Shown here: piece by piece, positions 23,460 through 38,356 of the stretch
Layout of the letters: each line of letters starts with the position of its first letter
How positions within the stretch are numbered: position 1 is the first letter of the stretch
NCBI GenBank assembly: GCA_015146655.1
Contig: VKHL01000001.1
Coordinates: 595,644-659,643 of the forward strand
Length of the DNA stretch: 64,000 nt
Reading direction: 5' to 3'
From: Ochromonas danica
Taxonomy: Eukaryota; Sar; Chrysophyceae; Chromulinales; Chromulinaceae
Translations under genes and position numbers: made by a program
The notes under the pieces: generated by a model
Told to the model about the DNA's origin: nothing
Databases searched by the model: none
Seen by the model: the letters and a program-made list of their open reading frames with translations, nothing else

Positions 23460-23591
23460 AATGCAAAAACAATTCTCTTCTGAGGATATGCAATATCATA
23501 ACTTTAAAAGGTTAACAGCTTTTATTATATATGGTTGTATCTCGAGTTGGGTGGAGCAGAGTGCGAGGACAGACAGCATAGAACTCTTCTC

Positions 23592-24917
<1,326 letters not shown>

Positions 24918-26315
24918 GTTGAGGAGAATCGCTCTGTGGGATGAAGGCAAGGTCTGGGACTTTCGGAATTTAGACGATTTTCGACATTATTTGCGCCATG
25001 TTCGCACTTCGCACCTCCCGGCCAGGCGAACAAGTTGAACCACACACCCTTTGAGTTCAATCTTCGGTTCAATTCCCCTTCTGTCGAAAGATCTTACTGC
25101 AAGAGATTAAATTGCTATACAGTTGTAGATGAAAGAAGAGAAGAAAGGAAATAGATGAGATGAGATGCGATATGAGATGAAATGATTTATTATATGATTT
25201 GTTATTATTGTTACGATTTAGTAAAGGAGTGCAGTAGCATATTGTTGCTTACTGTGTCATGTATGGAGGAGATAGAGTAGTTGTGGTGGAGTGTCCATAT
25301 TTTCTTTACCTCATTTGGATAATCTACGCGTATTGCCTATTTTATGGATATGATTGAAATAATGTATTGTGGGTAGTGAAAAAAGTGCTAATTATTCACA
25401 CTTAATATTCTCAATATTGTATACGGTTATTCATTAAATTAAACAAAGCTTTGTTTCTATGTTTAACTTATTCAATGTAATCTACCAACGAGAATACAGG
25501 AGCGCACTGAAGTGGTCGCTGCTGTTGTCTTCTCATCCCACAATTTTCTCTCGTCATCATATGCTGGTATATTAGAAACGATCAATCCGTAAGCTAGTAG
25601 GCTTATTCAAAGCTCCAATGGAGGAGGTTGAGAAGGCACTAGGAGAGAGAGAGAGTCCGAAGACTACACAAACTGGAGAAAGAGAGGCACAACAGTCTCA
25701 AGGAGTAGCTGAACAAAAGAAGGGGCACCGCCAAAGAACCTCCACAGACAGCCATCTCCACCCACGACCGAAGCAATAAAACACAATATGAAGAGGACGA
25801 TCGCGCCGCAAGTCACCTAAGAAGACTTCGGGGCTTGGCAGGGCACTGCTTCAAGTGCTTTTGTGGGCTCAGCATGAACCCATCCGCAGAGCTTGGTGGT
25901 ACCCATGAAAACAAGTTGACATCTCTTCTGCTCTAAGTGCTAACTCATTAGGACGATGGTGATGTATCTCGTAGAAGGTAGGGGTGTCCCGACAACTACA
26001 CAACAATCACCCATAGGAGTTTCGCAGCCAGCATCTGCCTCTAGGATGATTCCATCACAGCAGGTTGTTGATTTAGCTTATCCTCAAATGGCAGATTATT
26101 CTCAGAATTAGAAGCTCATGCTCAACATGCAGGCAGCTTCGATTTGACTCAATTGTTCTGAAGTCCAAAAACACTTCAGCTTCGCGTTTGTGCTGAAAGA
26201 AACTGGCGATCATGACAAGAAGCAGTTTCTTCTCTCAATAAACTGTTTGTTTCTTCGCCAGACCAAGAGAGCGTTTTGGGTCAGAAGGAAAGGGAAGATT
26301 TCAAATAGTATCGAG
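24918..26315. other. longest gene-poor stretch (about 1.4 kb)
   Basis: No supported gene between GGPPS and NEDD1. 25140-25190 is a GATGAGATGAGATGCG-type simple repeat. 25600-26110 is less AT-rich and holds several 40-55-codon frames, for example one starting MEEVEKALGERESPKTTQTG near 25618 and one ending QQVVDLAYPQMADYSQN near 26111. They look like broken coding sequence but match nothing I recognise. The frame leading into NEDD1 has no ATG before 26316. Confidence 0.45.
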
Positions 26316-28348
26316 ATGTTGCTCGCTTCAGTGGGAGACTCATTGAAGATATGGTCTTCCAATGAATCTGATCCAAGTTCTCTAGTCTCAAAAAGCAGAT
26401 ATGAATCCAAGAAAGACTCTGTCTATCAAACTGTCTCTTGGAATCATACCAATCAAGTGGTTGCCATAGGAGGAAATGATCCTAAAGTTGATATAATTCA
26501 AGTCAATAATGGTCAATTAATCTCTTCATTAACTTTATCTGAATCTAAATTAAGTAATATTCAAGTTCGTGCAGTAGCTTTTTCACAGAATTCTCGTTAT
26601 TTAGCCTGTGCCTTGGGTTCACCTATTCAATTATGGGATATGAAGAAACGACAGATAAAAGCTGTTTTCACAGGTCATAGTCATCCTATTGTCTCTCTTG
26701 GTTTCCTACCATCAGGAGAAGCCTATGCAGCAGATGCTTCTGGGAAAGTGAAATTATGGTCAGCCAAATCATCTACAGCAGCAGTTCATGAACTAGTAGA
26801 TGATAGTAGTCAAGAAAGTCGATCAACTATTCAACTCTCTTGTATGGCAATGTCTTCTATTAGCCCTGTGTTAACAACAGGTTATTCAGATGGTAGTTTG
26901 AAAGTCTGGGATGCTCTAACAGGAAGTCATGCTGATACCCTCTTGCGTAATCAACGCTGTCATCGTGATCGTGTCACAGCTATTGCCTGTTCTCCAAAGA
27001 ACTCTCGTTTGATTGCTTCTGTGTCATTAGATGGTAAACTATCACTAATCGATACAGGATCAAAGACTATGACGGATGTCTGTGCGGGTTGTCAGACCGA
27101 GGAGGTATTAACAGCTTTGTCCTTTCATGAAGATGGTATCCATTCTGTCGTAGGTACTACAGAAGGAAGAATCATACTATATGATTGGAGGAATCTTGCG
27201 CATCCTATAGTGACTATACCTGCACACAGTCCTCGAGCTGTGAATGCTCTTGCCTACCAGGTAATCCATCACGTTCACTTCTGCTTGTTTGTCTCGCACT
27301 CATTAGGTAACTTTCCCTGCATTTATAGGTTAAGGTGAGAACTTCTTCAGATTCGTTTAGTGTAGCTTCTTCGTCGTCAAACCTTGTCTCGGAGACACAC
27401 CAGCGCAACTCCTCGATCACCCCCACTTCTTCTGTAGCCTCTCTATCTGCCAGTGCCAACTCAAGGACTATTCCCGATATGAAAGGAACAAGTCTCTCTA
27501 CTGCTACTTCATCTTCAGCTGCACCTGCAACATTACCTGAGACGGTATTTGATGGCCGTCGGTTAGTGCTGGCTCCTTCTCCACCTCCCAAGATTCGACC
27601 CACCACTCCTTCGATACATCAAGAAACGAGTATGGGAGTGGCGCGGCCACCTCCTTTGCCACCGGCGTTGCCAACATTGTCTCAAAGTCACAAAAGCACC
27701 GAGTCCACCACTGCTTCTGCATCTATGGGTACTGTTGCTCTTCGACAGTCGGCAAAGAGCGAATCCCTGTTCGACAACCAATCGCTGGATGACCAAATAC
27801 CCCCAACCACACTCTATGATGAAAGAGTGAAAGCATTTCTTGATGTGGGATTGGCCAAGCCTTCCCTTCCCAAAGTCATCCAAGAGGAGAGATCCACAGT
27901 AGAACGAAACAATGAGAATTCGGTGGATCTATCTCTTCGTCAATCTTCCTTGCGTGCTGAAGTCGAGAGATCAATGAATGAGTCAGTAGGGAACAAGAGT
28001 TTTAGGAAGAATGTGGGGTCTGAGTTCATAGTGTCGCCGGTACAAGAAGAGATCCGACAAGCAGTGCAGCCCGTGACGTCGAAGGAACTCGAAGATGCAC
28101 TTGACCTGTTGAGATATGATATTCACATGGAAATGCAAGAAGTGATCAAGGAGCAAGTACGGCAGTTTGTAATCGCCAAGGTTGGTATCTTCCCCTTTCC
28201 CATCACGTCTGGAATGTTATTGGGATTTGGTTTGCTTTAGGAGGAGACGGCTCAGTTAGTGCGAGAGCTATCGATGCAATTGGCGGATCTTCTACAAGCG
28301 AATAGAGAATTGCGAGAAGAGAATGAGAAACTTCGTCGAATCTATTAA
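26316..28348 (+). CDS. NEDD1: NEDD1-like gamma-tubulin ring complex recruitment protein
   Basis: Three exons (26316-27260, 27329-28180, 28241-28348), 634 residues. NEDD1 (GCP-WD) brings gamma-tubulin complexes to centrosomes, spindles and existing microtubules. The N-terminal half is a WD40 propeller, with blades at IQLWDMKKRQIKAVFTGHSH, GKVKLWSAKSS, GSLKVWDALTGSH and GRIILYDWRNLAHP. A Ser/Pro-rich linker (about 320-560) follows, then a C-terminal helical segment (LEDALDLLRYDIHMEMQEVI, later EEETAQLVRELSMQLADLL), where the family binds gamma-tubulin. The start MLLASVGDSLKIW aligns with the family start. The junction ALAYQ|VKVRT and the last exon keep the helical frame open. Confidence 0.87.
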
Positions 28349-28490
28349 TGTTATATTTACAATCTGATTCACTCCCTTCTCTCCCTCCTTCTCTTCTCCT
28401 CTTCTCAATTTGTTTGTCTTTCTTTGTCCGTGGGTGTGATGATGTAAGTAAGAAAAAGGAAAAAAGATAGATTTATTGCTTCTACATGTG

Positions 28491-29918
28491 CTATTCAGCA
28501 TTAGGGAGACCTTGTCTTGTTCGAAACGCTTGAATCAGTTGGACTAACGCGACGATGACGACAACGAGTGACGTGGCGAAGAAGGTGAGATACCACCACC
28601 CTCTCCGATCCCTCTCTTGCATCCGCTCTTCTCGCTCCTGTTCCGCAGCATCGATAGCCTTCCTAGTCTCTAATTCAACGGACTCGATCACCTTCCTATT
28701 CTCAGTTTCTTCATGTGAGAGAGTATCAGTTGATATGGGGGCGACAGCAGAAGTAGTTGGCGAAGATTCGTCGTCAATAAGAGGACGAGGCAGTAAGGCG
28801 ACTAAGCGCTTCACTTCCTGCGCCAATTCTTGGATAGTGCGTCCATCTGCTGCTCGTGCATCATTCAAGAATGCCTTGACTTCCTCCTCTGAGAACCTCT
28901 TCCGGGTTTTCCTCTTTGTCAGTAATGACCGCCTGTTATCCCCTCCTTCCACTACTTCATCTATTGCAACAACACGCTTCCCACCTCCTCCTTCCTTCTC
29001 TTCTCCTTCTTCTTCTTCAGCTCTTTTCCCGTCTTCTCTTTCTCCTCTCTATAAGTCAATGATAGTGGAAAGAAAGTTAAGTTCCGTTGAAGTCAGATGT
29101 ACAGTAGTGGGTATGGGTACCTCTAGCATATTGATCTTGACCTCGTATGCCTTGAGTAAGCTTTCTGTATGACGTAAACGACGTTGTAACTTAACTATTG
29201 TCTGTTCTTCTGACTCCAGTGTCCCATTAGAGGAAGATGCTTTCATCCCTTCTTCTTCTTCTTCTTCTTCTCCCTCTTCCCCCTGCTGCTGCTCTACTAC
29301 CACAGCTACCTGTCCAACGGACTTCTCTGAAGTAGAGGTCAAAGTAGAGTGTCTTTGTCTTTTTAGTGCCTGGGCAAGCTTTGTTCTCACATCAGTTGCT
29401 TTGCCCACGCTACTGCCTGCGCCTGTCTGCTGCTGTTGCATCTGATCAGACAAAACCTTGGCCAAGCGATCCTCCAGCACTTCGTTCCTCTCTCTCAGAT
29501 CTGCGTTGATCTCTCGAAGGCGTTGAAGATCTGCTTGTGCTGCTCGTAACTTAGTTCTTAATACCGCCACATCAGATGCTTTAGCCTTTTCAAGTGATTC
29601 CCGTAGTAAAACATTTTCTTGTTTCAACCTCTTCGCCATGGCCAATAATTTACTACTACCACCACTACCACCACTACCACCTCCTCCTGTACCACGATCA
29701 ATAGAGGAAGTGAGAGAGAGTACAGAGATGTTATCATTCAACTCGTCAGACTCAATCGTCTCTGCTGCTGTTGTTGTTGTCGAGGCATTATTAGTAATAG
29801 GAAGGTTGTTGTCTTTCATGGGGAAGACAGACATCTTAGAAGAGTGAGTAGAAGTAGGAGCAATCGTAGCAATAGTAGAGATAGAAGAAACACTAAGCTG
29901 CTGATTGTTTAAATCCAT
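28491..29918 (-). CDS. tail-anchored coiled-coil protein, unknown
   Basis: Two exons (29918-29121, 29048-28491), 451 residues. The frame is continuous across the junction INMLE|RGERE, which joins two open frames that would otherwise both lack a proper end or start. Features: a Ser/Thr-rich N-terminus, a coiled coil at about 100-170 (MAKRLKQENVLLRESLEKAK, then DLQRLREINADLRERNEVLE), poly-Glu, a second helix, a charged FSEEEVKAFLNDARAADGRT segment and a single C-terminal membrane helix (WWYLTFFATSLVVVIVALVQ) followed by RTRQGLPNAE. The topology is that of tail-anchored tethers or fission factors on ER, Golgi, mitochondria or peroxisomes. I do not recognise the family. Its stop lies about 140 bp from that of NEDD1 (convergent). 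Confidence 0.7.
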
Positions 29919-30246
29919 TCCTTCCTTCTCTCTTCTTTCCACAACACAATGTCCTCCTTCGAAATAACGCGTTTTTAGTCAAAAAGCTGTTTTCAAGAAG
30001 TTGTTTCCAGCAGCAGTTTCACTCTTGTAGCGTTAACTTAATAAGAATGAAGAGAGAGGGTTCGTTGCTTCTGCTGCATCTGCTGGTAAGTATTGGAGAA
30101 ATAGAGACTACAATACAATACGGAGTAGTAGATTAGATTCATACAGAGAAAGTTCGAAAAAGATATATTGATATCAGTTATTAAGGAAAAGTGATCATTG
30201 ACTAGAGAATTCCCCGATCCCCTTATTGTTGTCAAGCTATTATATT
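29919..30246. promoter_or_regulatory. divergent promoter region
   Basis: About 328 bp between the divergent ATGs of the tail-anchored protein and the CNB protein. AT-rich near 30100-30190. No gene seen. Confidence 0.45.
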
Positions 30247-33200
30247 ATGCCTTTAGACTTCATTTCCAGTCAATTAAAAGCTTTCCGTGCGCACAATGAG
30301 AATGGTCAGAAGGCCTTGGAGGACTACTCCAAGGAGTCACCATATGAGCGTACAAAGCGTGAAGTTAAAGAAGCGTTAGCTGAGGCAGAGAGATATCGAG
30401 TGTCAATCTTGAAAGGTGTCACGACTTTTGGTGAGTGACCCACACACACTACACACACACTATACACCCTATACACGCACACTACACACACACTCTACAC
30501 ACTCAATGTATACCCTATACACACCTTCTAGCTACACACTCTACACACTCAATGTATACCCTATACACACCTTCTAGCTACACCCTATACACACTCAATG
30601 TATACCCTATACACACCTTCTAGCTACACACTCTACACACTCAATGTATACCCTATACACACCTTCTAGCTACACCCTATACACACTCAATGTATACCCT
30701 ATACACACCTTCTAGCTACACACTCTACACACTCAATGTATACCCTATACACACCTTCTAGCTACACCCTATACACACTCAATGTATACCCTATACACAC
30801 CTTCTAGCTACACACTCTACACACTCAATGTATACCCTATACACACCTTCTAGCTACACCCTATACACACTCAATGTATACCCTATACACACCTTCTAGC
30901 TACACACTCTACACACTCAATGTATACCCTATACACACCTTCTAGCTACACCCTATACACACTCAATGTACACTCTCTACACATGCTCTGTACACTTTAT
31001 CCCTGCAGTTTACCTTCCTTCGGTATATCCTCACGATTATCATCCATGTCACTATTATTGTCTCACTATTGTCTGTCTCCCTCCATCATCTCTCTCTCTC
31101 TCTATCTCTCTATCTCACTCACTCTCTGTCTCTCTCACTATGTTAATAGCTGGATTGAACCCCGAGGCAATCATAGCAGCTGCTCAAAGCATGGAAGAGA
31201 TTTACTACAAGAAAGGTGATATTATCATACGACAAGATGATATGGGAGACTCATTTTATGTCCTTGAAGAAGGTTACGTCTCTGTCACGGTATGGCCACC
31301 TAACACCACCTCCTCCTCCTCCTCCTGCTAACTCTAACGCTCCTATTGTCGTGATATATGATATATGATAGCGTAAGACAAATCCAAAGGATGCAGATGA
31401 AATACCACGAGAACTCTCTCGATTATCTCGTAATGCTCATTTTGGTGAAATCGCATTATTAACAGCTGAACCTCGTTCAGCTACAGTCACTGTATTAAGT
31501 GAAGAAGCAAAATGTTTGAAAATGACAAAAAATAATTTTGAAGAATTATTAGCAACAACCAATAAATTACAAGCAGAAAGTCGTCGTCAAATAGGACGTG
31601 ATGTATTAGATACAGTACCCTTATTTAAAACATTAACAACAGTGAATAAACGTAAACTATTAGAAGCTATGTTACCTATGACATATCTACCAGGTTCTTA
31701 TATATGTCGTCAAGGAACAACAGGCAATACTTTCTTTATCTTAACAGAAGGTAGTTGTCGTGTGACAATTAATGCGAATGATCGTACAGAACGTGAAGTT
31801 GCTATCTTACGTGCTGGTGATTTCTTTGGTGAAGTTGCTTTAATTGAAAGTTCTAATCGTAGAACAGCTAATGTTATTTCGAATAATACTGTTTCTTGTC
31901 TTACATTAAATCGTGCTGATTTTAATCGATTATTAAGAAATTTAAAAGTTAAAATTATGGAACATCAAGCGATGAGAAATAGTCAAACAAAAGATGCTAA
32001 ACAAGAACAAGATAATGGAGGAGGAGGAGGAGGTAATGGTGGAGGAGGAGGAGGAGGTGGTGGTGGTAGTGGTAGTTATGAGTCAAGACATGTCTCATCA
32101 TTATCACGTAAACGTCGTATTTCAGGGTATAATACACATGGACAACGTGATGAAGTAAGAATTGCTAATTTATTGAAAAGATTTGCTAAGTTTACAACAG
32201 AAGCATTATGGAATTCTTTATATTCTCGTTATTATCGTGATTTATTATTAGATAATACCAATAGTAGTAAGATGTCAGAATATGGTAAATTAGCATCTTC
32301 TATTATGCGATCACATCATAATACCTCCTCCTCCTCCTCCTCCTCCTCCACCACCACCACCTCGATCAATGGTTCTACCTCTTTGATGACTCCTTCAGCC
32401 GCAGCATCATCATCATCATCGTCATCATCATCCTCCTCCTCCTATTCGAGTGGATTATCACGTGCTGAAACAGTAAAAGCTATAACAGAACAAACTTATC
32501 GTATTTTAGAATTAGATTGTGCACGTCGTACTAGTGCAGAACATGCTTTTATATTAGGTCTAATGAAACAACGTAACCATATGAGAGATAAACTATGTCG
32601 TGGTTGGCCATCTCATCATTACTTGGCTCTCTGTCGAAGATTGAAAATATTAAGAATTAAACCTTTTCGAAAGATTGTTGAAGCAGATACAAGAGGAACA
32701 TCTGCTTTTCTTATTTTACGTGGTGCTGTTCGTATTTATGGTAGTGTTAAGAGAGGTGATGGTAAGTAGTACAAGTACAGTGGTAGTAGTAGTAGTAGTA
32801 GTAGTAGCACCTCCTCCTCCTCCTCCTCCTCCTCTATAATGATTATGGTAGACTAATGAGTGTTGTGTTGTTGTTGTTGTTGTTGTTGTTAACTTAGCTC
32901 AAGCCAAGGCTTTCTTTGAAGAAGACCTCTTCCCAGGAGAGATTTTTGGAGAAGCTGCTCTCTCAGGCATGCACACACGACTTATGACAGCGGTACGATA
33001 CCACTACCTCTAACACTACCTCTAACACTACCTCACCACTGCCTCTACCTACCCTACTATTACTTTACCTTACCTCTAACACTACCTTCTACATGCATTA
33101 CCTCTATGTTCCCTCTGTACTACCACTACCTCTACCTACACTACTTCTGTCACTACCTCTCTCTTGTTATGTTAATGGTGTTGTTGTTATGTTAATGTTA

Positions 33201-36136
33201 TTCCGTATTGTTGTTATGTTAATGTTATTCCGTATTGTTGTTATGTTAATGTTATTCCGTATTGTTGTTATGTTAATGGTGTTGTTATGTTAATGTTATT
33301 CCGTATTGTTGTTATGTTAATGTTATTCCGTAATGTTGTTATGTTAATGTTATTCCGTAATGTTGTTATGTTAATGTTATTCCGTATTGTTGTTATGTTA
33401 ATGGTGTTGTTATGTTAATGTTATTCTATTGTTGTTATGTTAATGTTATTCCGTAATGTTGTTATGTTAATGTTATTCCGTAATGTTGTTATGTTAATGT
33501 TATTCCGTAATGTTGTTATGTTAATGTTGTTACAGATCTCCATCACAGCAGTGGATCTAGTGGTAATAGATGATCAAGACTATATGGCAGCACAAGATCG
33601 TGATACTCAACTAATGGGAACAGAAGAACGATCACGTTATCTCACTTCTATCTCTCTCTTCCGTGATTGGGATTCTTATAAACTGATTCGATTAGCACAT
33701 GCTCTTATACAAGAAGAACTACCTAAAGGTAGTGTGTTAACTTCACATCATACAGTGAGTGTTAACTTAATCTTCATAGTACAAGGACGTGTAGATCTAG
33801 TAGATAGTTTAGAAAAGAAGAATATTATTACAACCTTATCCAATAATGATTATTTAGGAGAATCAGGTTTATTAAATCGATTTGTCAAGGCATTAAATAA
33901 GAAAGTTAATGAAGAATATTATAGTATTGTAGCAACAAGTCGATTGGAAGTGCTTATCTTACCAGAAACAGCTTTTCATTTGTTACTCGATCAAAAGGAT
34001 ACGATTGATCATCTTCGTAATGCCTTTGAGATTAAGATGCAATGGAGAAGAGATCGTGTACAAACGATGAAATGGGAAAGAGCCAAAGTTCGTAAACAAT
34101 ATTATCTTATGCATTTAGAAGGAGCTAGACTAGACCTACCCTCCTCCTCCACCACCACCACCATCTCCTCCTCCTCCTCCTCCTCCTCCATACCTGTTAT
34201 GACTACTACTACTACTACAACTACTACTGCTGGTAATACTTCCTCCAACACTATTGCTATGATGAACCATGCCCCTCCTCCTCCCTCTGCTACCACTGCT
34301 ACCACTACTGCAGTGGATGTGTTGAGAGGGCAGCGCAGCTCATCTACCCCTGCTACCACTGCTACCACTACACCTCCTCCTAACATGAAGAGAAGTGGAA
34401 GTGTTGCTGTGGGACGCAATATGAGTAGTTTGGTAGAGATTAAAGAAGAAGATGACGAGGAGCAGGAGCAGGAGGAGGAGAAGAGAGGTAGTAGTGATAG
34501 TAGAAGAGGTAGTAGAGGAGGTAGTTCAGGTCGACTGTCTCCTCTCACTGTGACTGATCTTCTCCCTCCTCCTGCTACTACTACTGCTACTCCTCCTCCT
34601 GCTACTACTACTACCACTGACCAAGACACTACCTCTTCTACCTCACCACTACCTCTCCCTACCTCTCCTATTGCTACTACACCTCTACCATCTGTCCTCC
34701 CCACTGCTTCTTCTACCTCCTCTTCTCCTATGAGGTTGTCTTTGTCAGTGATGGACTTGGCCTATCGTGCTGCACTAGTCCATCCTCTGGATGATCGCCT
34801 ACAAGATGATGCAGTCTGGCAGCAGAGACAACAGCCAATAGTGAATCATCAGCATAAGAAGAAGAGACCTGCTTCTGCTTCTTCTGCTCTATTAGCAGGA
34901 GGAGGAGGTGGTGGAGGAGGAGGAGGAGGAGGTCGTGTGCAGTGTCTGGATGACATCCCCGGCCTCTTCATGGAAGACCTCGACATGCTCATGGTCTCCT
35001 CCTCTTGTCGTGATGCTCGCAAGGTTGAACGAATCATCCAAGAGTCTGTCATGTTATCTCGGAGATCATCAGCAGCAGCAGGAGGAGGAGGAGGAGGGAA
35101 AGCTATGATGGCTACTACCTCTTTCTCCTCCTCCCCCTCCCCCTCCTCCTCCTCCCCCTTGTCTCGTCCTCTCTCAGCTAGCATGACCAAGCCCAACAAC
35201 AACAATAAGCCTCACTTCCCTTCTCTGCTCAAAGACTACCGCAGTGGTAACAACAACAACTATCATAACCATCATGTGGTCAATGAACAACAACGAAGAA
35301 GAAGACGTAGTAGACATAGCTTCTCCTCTCTACCAGAGAGGGAGGAGGAGGAGGAGCAGGAGGAGAGAGAGGGTAATGGAGCAGGAGGAGGAGAGGAGGA
35401 GGTAGACGACGGAAAGAGTAGTGTACAATTCTATGTGCGTAGCTTACTACCACCAGCTACTACCACTGCTACAGCAGCAGTACCATTGAGTGGTGCACCT
35501 CCTCGCACCTCCTCCTCCTCCTCCTCCCTTCTCCCCACTGCTACCTCTCCTACTCCACAGAGACGACAAGTACGTGTCAACATCCCTTCTGGTCTCGTCG
35601 CCTCTTCTCTGGAGCGCAAGGCTAGCATTCAATTGAAGCTCTTGCAAGCTCACCAACAACTCTTTCAGAAACAGTTTATTCAACAACAAACTACTCAAAC
35701 AACAGGTGTGACCCCCCTGGACTGCTTCGTTGAAGACTCTGCCACTGCCACTGCTACTGCTCCAAACACTGCCAGTGGACAGCTTGGACTGACTGTTCAA
35801 CCTGTGCGACCCAAATCAGCTCATGCTGGAGTAGGAGGAGGAGGAGGAGGAGCCGTGGTGGTGAAAGGAGGTGATGCAGCTAGCAAGAGACGATCTCAGC
35901 CTATGAGTCTTCCCTCGGGACCGAGGTTTGCCTCTGCTAGCAAGGGACCTCTTATCCAGACTCACCGCCATCATCGTGCTCCTGACTCTCCTCCTCCTCC
36001 TGCTACTCCTCCTGCTACTACTAGTACTGGTCCCTCTCTATGGATAGGCAACTCCTCCTCTGGTACAACTCGTTCCTCACCACAGACTCTACCTGTGCTC
36101 TCTCGTGCTAATAGCCAACCCAACGGCTCTTTCTAG
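30247..36136 (+). CDS. large protein with four cyclic-nucleotide-binding domains and a low-complexity tail
   Basis: Exons 30247-30430, 31150-31289, 31372-32761, 32898-32992 and 33536-36136, 1469 residues. Four CNB folds follow each other. CNB1 (about 70-165) has FGEIALLTAEPRSATVTV and CNB2 (about 190-300) has FFGEVALIESSNRRTANV; both keep the FGE...R phosphate-binding cassette of PKA/PKG. CNB3 (about 530-620) has IFGEAALSGMHTRLMTA, and CNB4 (about 640-760) has only YLGESGLLNRF and probably binds nothing. There is no kinase, channel or GEF domain. Residues beyond about 800 are low-complexity Ser, Thr-Ala, Gly and Pro runs from trinucleotide repeats. The order resembles a PKG regulatory half without its kinase. 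The N-terminal exon is short and basic; the first ATG is at 30247. Confidence 0.82.
30465..30990 (+). repeat. minisatellite: alternating 46-bp units inside intron 1 of the CNB gene
   Basis: Ten consecutive 46-bp units begin at 30532, 30578, 30624 and so on to 30946. Two variants alternate strictly: one begins CTACACACTCTACACACTCA, the other CTACACCCTATACACACTCA. Both continue ATGTATACCCTATACACACC and end TTCTAG. This makes five near-perfect 92-bp dimers. Degenerate copies flank both ends. Confidence 0.95.
32770..32893. repeat. trinucleotide runs in intron 3 of the CNB gene
   Basis: GTA, CTC and TTG trinucleotide runs (about 32782-32808, 32810-32833 and 32866-32890) fill most of this intron between the donor at 32762 and the acceptor ending at 32897. 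Confidence 0.85.
33165..33532 (+). repeat. 27-bp minisatellite in intron 4 of the CNB gene
   Basis: Unit ATTGTTGTTATGTTAATGTT followed by ATTCCGT, repeated about twelve times with small variants up to the 3' splice acceptor TTACAG (33530-33535). Because 27 is a multiple of three the array stays open and reads as repeats of VVMLMLFR(I/N) in the frame of the next exon. Confidence 0.92.
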
Positions 36137-37547
<1,411 letters not shown>

Positions 37548-37697
37548 ATCTAATCTTCGGAAGTGTTCTTGTCATGCTCTGCTCTCTCTTGCCTTGTTAG
37601 TTGTGATGCTTCACTTCAACGCTAAACAAAATGGTTCCCACACCCAACATTGAACAAATGTTTCAATCGAGTTGCTTTGGTATTATCGGTTTAATGT

Positions 37698-38356
37698 TCA
37701 CAGGTTATCGTCATCAAACTTATTGCGAAATTGGGGAGGGCTGTAACGTTTGCTATAGACAGACTCTCCAACCTTCCAGCCCTCAACGTTCTTCATGATC
37801 TCCGCTTCTTCTTTTAATTGCTTAACAATAACGCGGTAGTGGAAGCGATCAGACTCCGCCTAGTGAATAACAAGCAGCAAGAGGGTTTGATTAATCAGGT
37901 GTGTGATTATCATTCTCTCTCACACAGAATAGAGGGATAGAAAGTTATAGTTAGCTCACCATGAGGAAAGGTACGACACCCATACGATTTTCTCTCCTTT
38001 CTTTCTTCAGTCTTCCTCTCAATTGGTTGGTTTTACCCACCTGATGTCAGTCAAGGGAGAGAGAGAGAGGGGGGGGATGCTATGAGATAAATTAAATAAG
38101 ATAGCACCCAAGTCACTTTAAAATTACCTGATATAAGCCATAGATCATGCCCAAACCAACCATAGACCACATAAACCAGCCAGCAGGGCCGCGATTTCTG
38201 CTGCCCTTCTTGTAAGGGATCTGGCAATCCAACCCAACAGCAATGAATTAAAGCCAACAGATATTCCCGTAAAATCTCGTAATTTCTACTCACCTCAGGG
38301 TAACCTCCAGGAGGAGGCATATCCTGGAAACTCTTCACATTAGGTTTTGTGGCCAT
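37698..38356 (-). CDS. NDUFA13: NDUFA13/GRIM-19 subunit of mitochondrial complex I
   Basis: Four exons (38356-38294, 38220-38128, 38040-37960, 37859-37698), all in phase 0, 132 residues. It is an accessory subunit at the membrane/matrix arm junction of NADH dehydrogenase. Visible: QDMPPPGGYPE near the N-terminus (QDMPPPGGY is the family signature), then NRGPAGWFMWSMVGLGMIYG as the membrane helix, basic residues, and the C-terminal block AESDRFHYRVIVKQLKEEAE, with IMKNVEGWKVGESVY shortly after. The start is the ATG at 38356; upstream codons in frame lack ATG. Length and order match the family. Confidence 0.95.

Noticed and set aside
25010-25090. GGTTCAATTCC-like T-loop sequence as a tRNA gene
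   Set aside because: No matching acceptor, D or anticodon stem could be folded around it.
30435-31219. THTHYTHT/MYTLYTPSS-type repeat frames as repeat proteins
   Set aside because: Translation of the 46-bp minisatellite in intron 1 of the CNB gene.
33093-33293. Frame encoding MLMLFRIVVMLML repeats as a possible transmembrane protein
   Set aside because: It comes from the 27-bp intronic minisatellite and is not bounded by a convincing start or end of its own.
34102-35800. Several minus-strand frames of 65-200 residues inside exon 5 of the CNB gene
   Set aside because: Antisense of GGA, CCT and CTC repeats; pure low complexity.
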